Part shown: positions 5,279 through 6,033 of the stretch, one piece after another
Layout of the letters: each line of letters begins with the position of its first letter
Numbering within the stretch: the stretch's first letter is position 1
Assembly (NCBI GenBank): GCA_005879675.1
Contig: VBJE01000038.1
Span: 972 to 7,004 of the forward strand
DNA from: Chloroflexota bacterium
GTDB taxonomy: Bacteria > Chloroflexota > Dormibacteria > Dormibacterales > Dormibacteraceae
Length of the DNA stretch: 6,033 nucleotides
Direction of reading: 5' to 3'
Position numbers and translations under genes: made by a program
The notes under the pieces: model-generated
The model's input: the letters and a program-made list of their open reading frames with translations, nothing else
What the model was told of the DNA's origin: nothing
Database searches by the model: none

Positions 5279-5707
5279 GTGAGACCGGCGATCTTGCGGA
5301 TCGGGATGGTGTTGATGGGTATCGGCCTGCTCGGCGGCGCCGCCGGCACCGTCCTCGTAACGTCGTTCAAGTCGATCGACGAGCAGGTCGGCACCAACGG
5401 CTCGGCCGCGGCAGCGGTGCTCGGCATCGGGTTGCTGGTCGCCGCCATCAACCCGTCGGGCTCGATCGCCTGGGTCCGCGCCGGCATCCTCTACGGCCTC
5501 GTCGTCCTGATCTTCGAGGTCATCTCGTGGCTGCACGGCAAGAGCTTTCACCTCGGCCCGGTGATCTTCGGGCTGGCGTTCACGCTGCTCCTGGTCGCGG
5601 TTTATCCGGAGCGCCGGAAGCTGCTGCCCGACACCTCGAAGCCGGTCACGGCCGACACTTCGGCGGTCGCGGAACCCGAGACCCAGGAGCCGGAAAAGGC
5701 CTCCTAG
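5279..5707 (+). CDS. Small four-helix membrane protein of unknown function
   Basis: I do not recognise a family for this protein. The 142 residues contain four hydrophobic segments at about 5-30, 42-57, 63-84 and 92-109, joined by short loops, so it is very likely an integral cytoplasmic-membrane protein. The first loop (30-41) carries KSIDEQ. The tail after residue 110 is hydrophilic and rich in Pro, Thr and Glu, ending PETQEPEKAS. A basic patch (ERRKLL, 111-116) follows the fourth segment and by the positive-inside rule places the tail in the cytoplasm. There are no catalytic motifs. The start is GTG 5279, chosen because of the promoter just upstream and the immediate onset of the first membrane segment. 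It is divergent from greA across 54 bases. Its stop codon interlocks with that of the gene on the opposite strand. Confidence 0.8.
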   Translation: MRPAILRIGMVLMGIGLLGGAAGTVLVTSFKSIDEQVGTNGSAAAAVLGIGLLVAAINPSGSIAWVRAGILYGLVVLIFEVISWLHGKSFHLGPVIFGLAFTLLLVAVYPERRKLLPDTSKPVTADTSAVAEPETQEPEKAS

Positions 5708-6033
5708 GTGCGGGGGACCAGCGCCTGGACCTCTTCCATCATCCGGCGCTGGAGCAGGAAGCTGACCCCGTAGACCGCCGCGCCCAGTGCGGATGCAGGG
5801 CCGGGGGCTGGATGGGCGCCAGCGCCACCGCGTCGTCGCCGACGATCGCCGCCACCGCCAGCGCGAGGGGAGTCAGGACCGGCAGCAGCTGCAGGCGGCG
5901 CATGACCGGCGGCACAGGTGGCTCGACCCGCCCCACCATCCGCTGTCCCATGACCCCGACCGACTTCACGTGCTTGAGGTTGGGCGTGACCGTGAGGACG
6001 ACGTTGACCTGGTTGCCCGGCACCTGCTTCAGC
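5704..6033 (-). CDS. C-terminal part of an unrecognised membrane protein, frame broken near 5803-5807, cut by window edge
   Basis: A minus-strand frame enters from the right edge with LKQVPGNQVNVVLTVTPN and VKSVGVMGQRMVGRVEPP, then a hydrophobic segment LLPVLTPLALAVAAIVG, and continues to APIQPPA near 5800. Past there this frame turns into low-quality sequence and stops at 5741-5739. The next frame, however, gives plausible protein: ALGAAVYGVSFLLQRRMMEEVQALVPRT, ending at TAG 5706-5704. Adding one C to the minus-strand C5 run (plus-strand G5 at 5803-5807) joins the two as APIQPPGPASALGAAVYG. The restored C-terminus would have two membrane segments and a short amphipathic tail. I cannot name the family from this fragment. 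The break is either a homopolymer sequencing error or a real disabling deletion. The protein start lies outside the window. Confidence 0.65.
   Translation of the reverse strand, partial: AEAGAGQPGQRRPHGHAQPQAREVGRGHGTADGGAGRATCAAGHAPPAAAAGPDSPRAGGGGDRRRRRGGAGAHPAPGPASALGAAVYGVSFLLQRRMMEEVQALVPRT

Noticed and set aside
5739..6023. A stand-alone 94-residue minus-strand protein beginning at 6023
   Set aside because: The codon at 6023 is an internal-looking GTG with open frame continuing to the window edge, and the last 15-20 residues are out of the natural frame; it is part of a larger gene.
1..6033. CRISPR arrays, tRNA genes, insertion sequences, phage or defence genes
   Set aside because: No spaced direct repeats, cloverleaf sequence, transposase motif or terminal repeat pair was seen; the content is chromosomal housekeeping plus small unknowns.

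Overview
The window is a high-GC bacterial chromosome segment (GC estimated by eye at about two thirds). It is densely packed, with short or overlapping gene junctions. Six of the eight genes whose starts are visible begin with GTG or TTG. The SseA/CysA-type sulfurtransferase, the GYD protein, the AIM24/TIGR00266 protein and GreA together suggest a soil Terrabacteria lineage, such as Actinomycetota, Chloroflexota or Dormibacterota-like. This is an inference from protein flavour; there is no rRNA or other taxonomic marker here.

Layout. At the left edge is the N-terminal half of a tandem-rhodanese sulfurtransferase on the minus strand (1-452, TTG start). A 194-base divergent intergenic region follows, then a plus-strand diaminopimelate epimerase homologue (647-1504). 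A compact six-gene minus-strand cluster faces it. In order of transcription, from 5224 down to 1518, it holds greA, an M24 metallopeptidase, a Fur-family regulator, an AIM24-family protein, a GYD-domain protein and a HAD-superfamily hydrolase. The junctions are 8-base overlap, 1-base overlap, 10-base gap, 19-base gap and 0-base gap, which is strong evidence for an operon with translational coupling. A 54-base divergent region separates greA from a plus-strand small membrane protein (5279-5707) that appears to have a near-leaderless promoter. The right edge holds the C-terminus of an unrecognised minus-strand membrane protein. Its frame is broken at a five-base homopolymer, and its stop interlocks with the stop of the membrane protein gene.

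How the genes work together. The operon couples transcription elongation (GreA), peptide turnover (M24 peptidase) and metal or peroxide sensing (Fur) to three poorly understood proteins (AIM24, GYD, HAD). No shared pathway is evident, although AIM24 and GYD directly behind Fur make a candidate Fur-linked module. The most striking observation is that the DapF homologue has Ser at both positions of the catalytic Cys pair, while most other active-site residues are retained. It is probably not an ordinary diaminopimelate epimerase. No CRISPR array, transposase, tRNA, rRNA or phage gene was seen.
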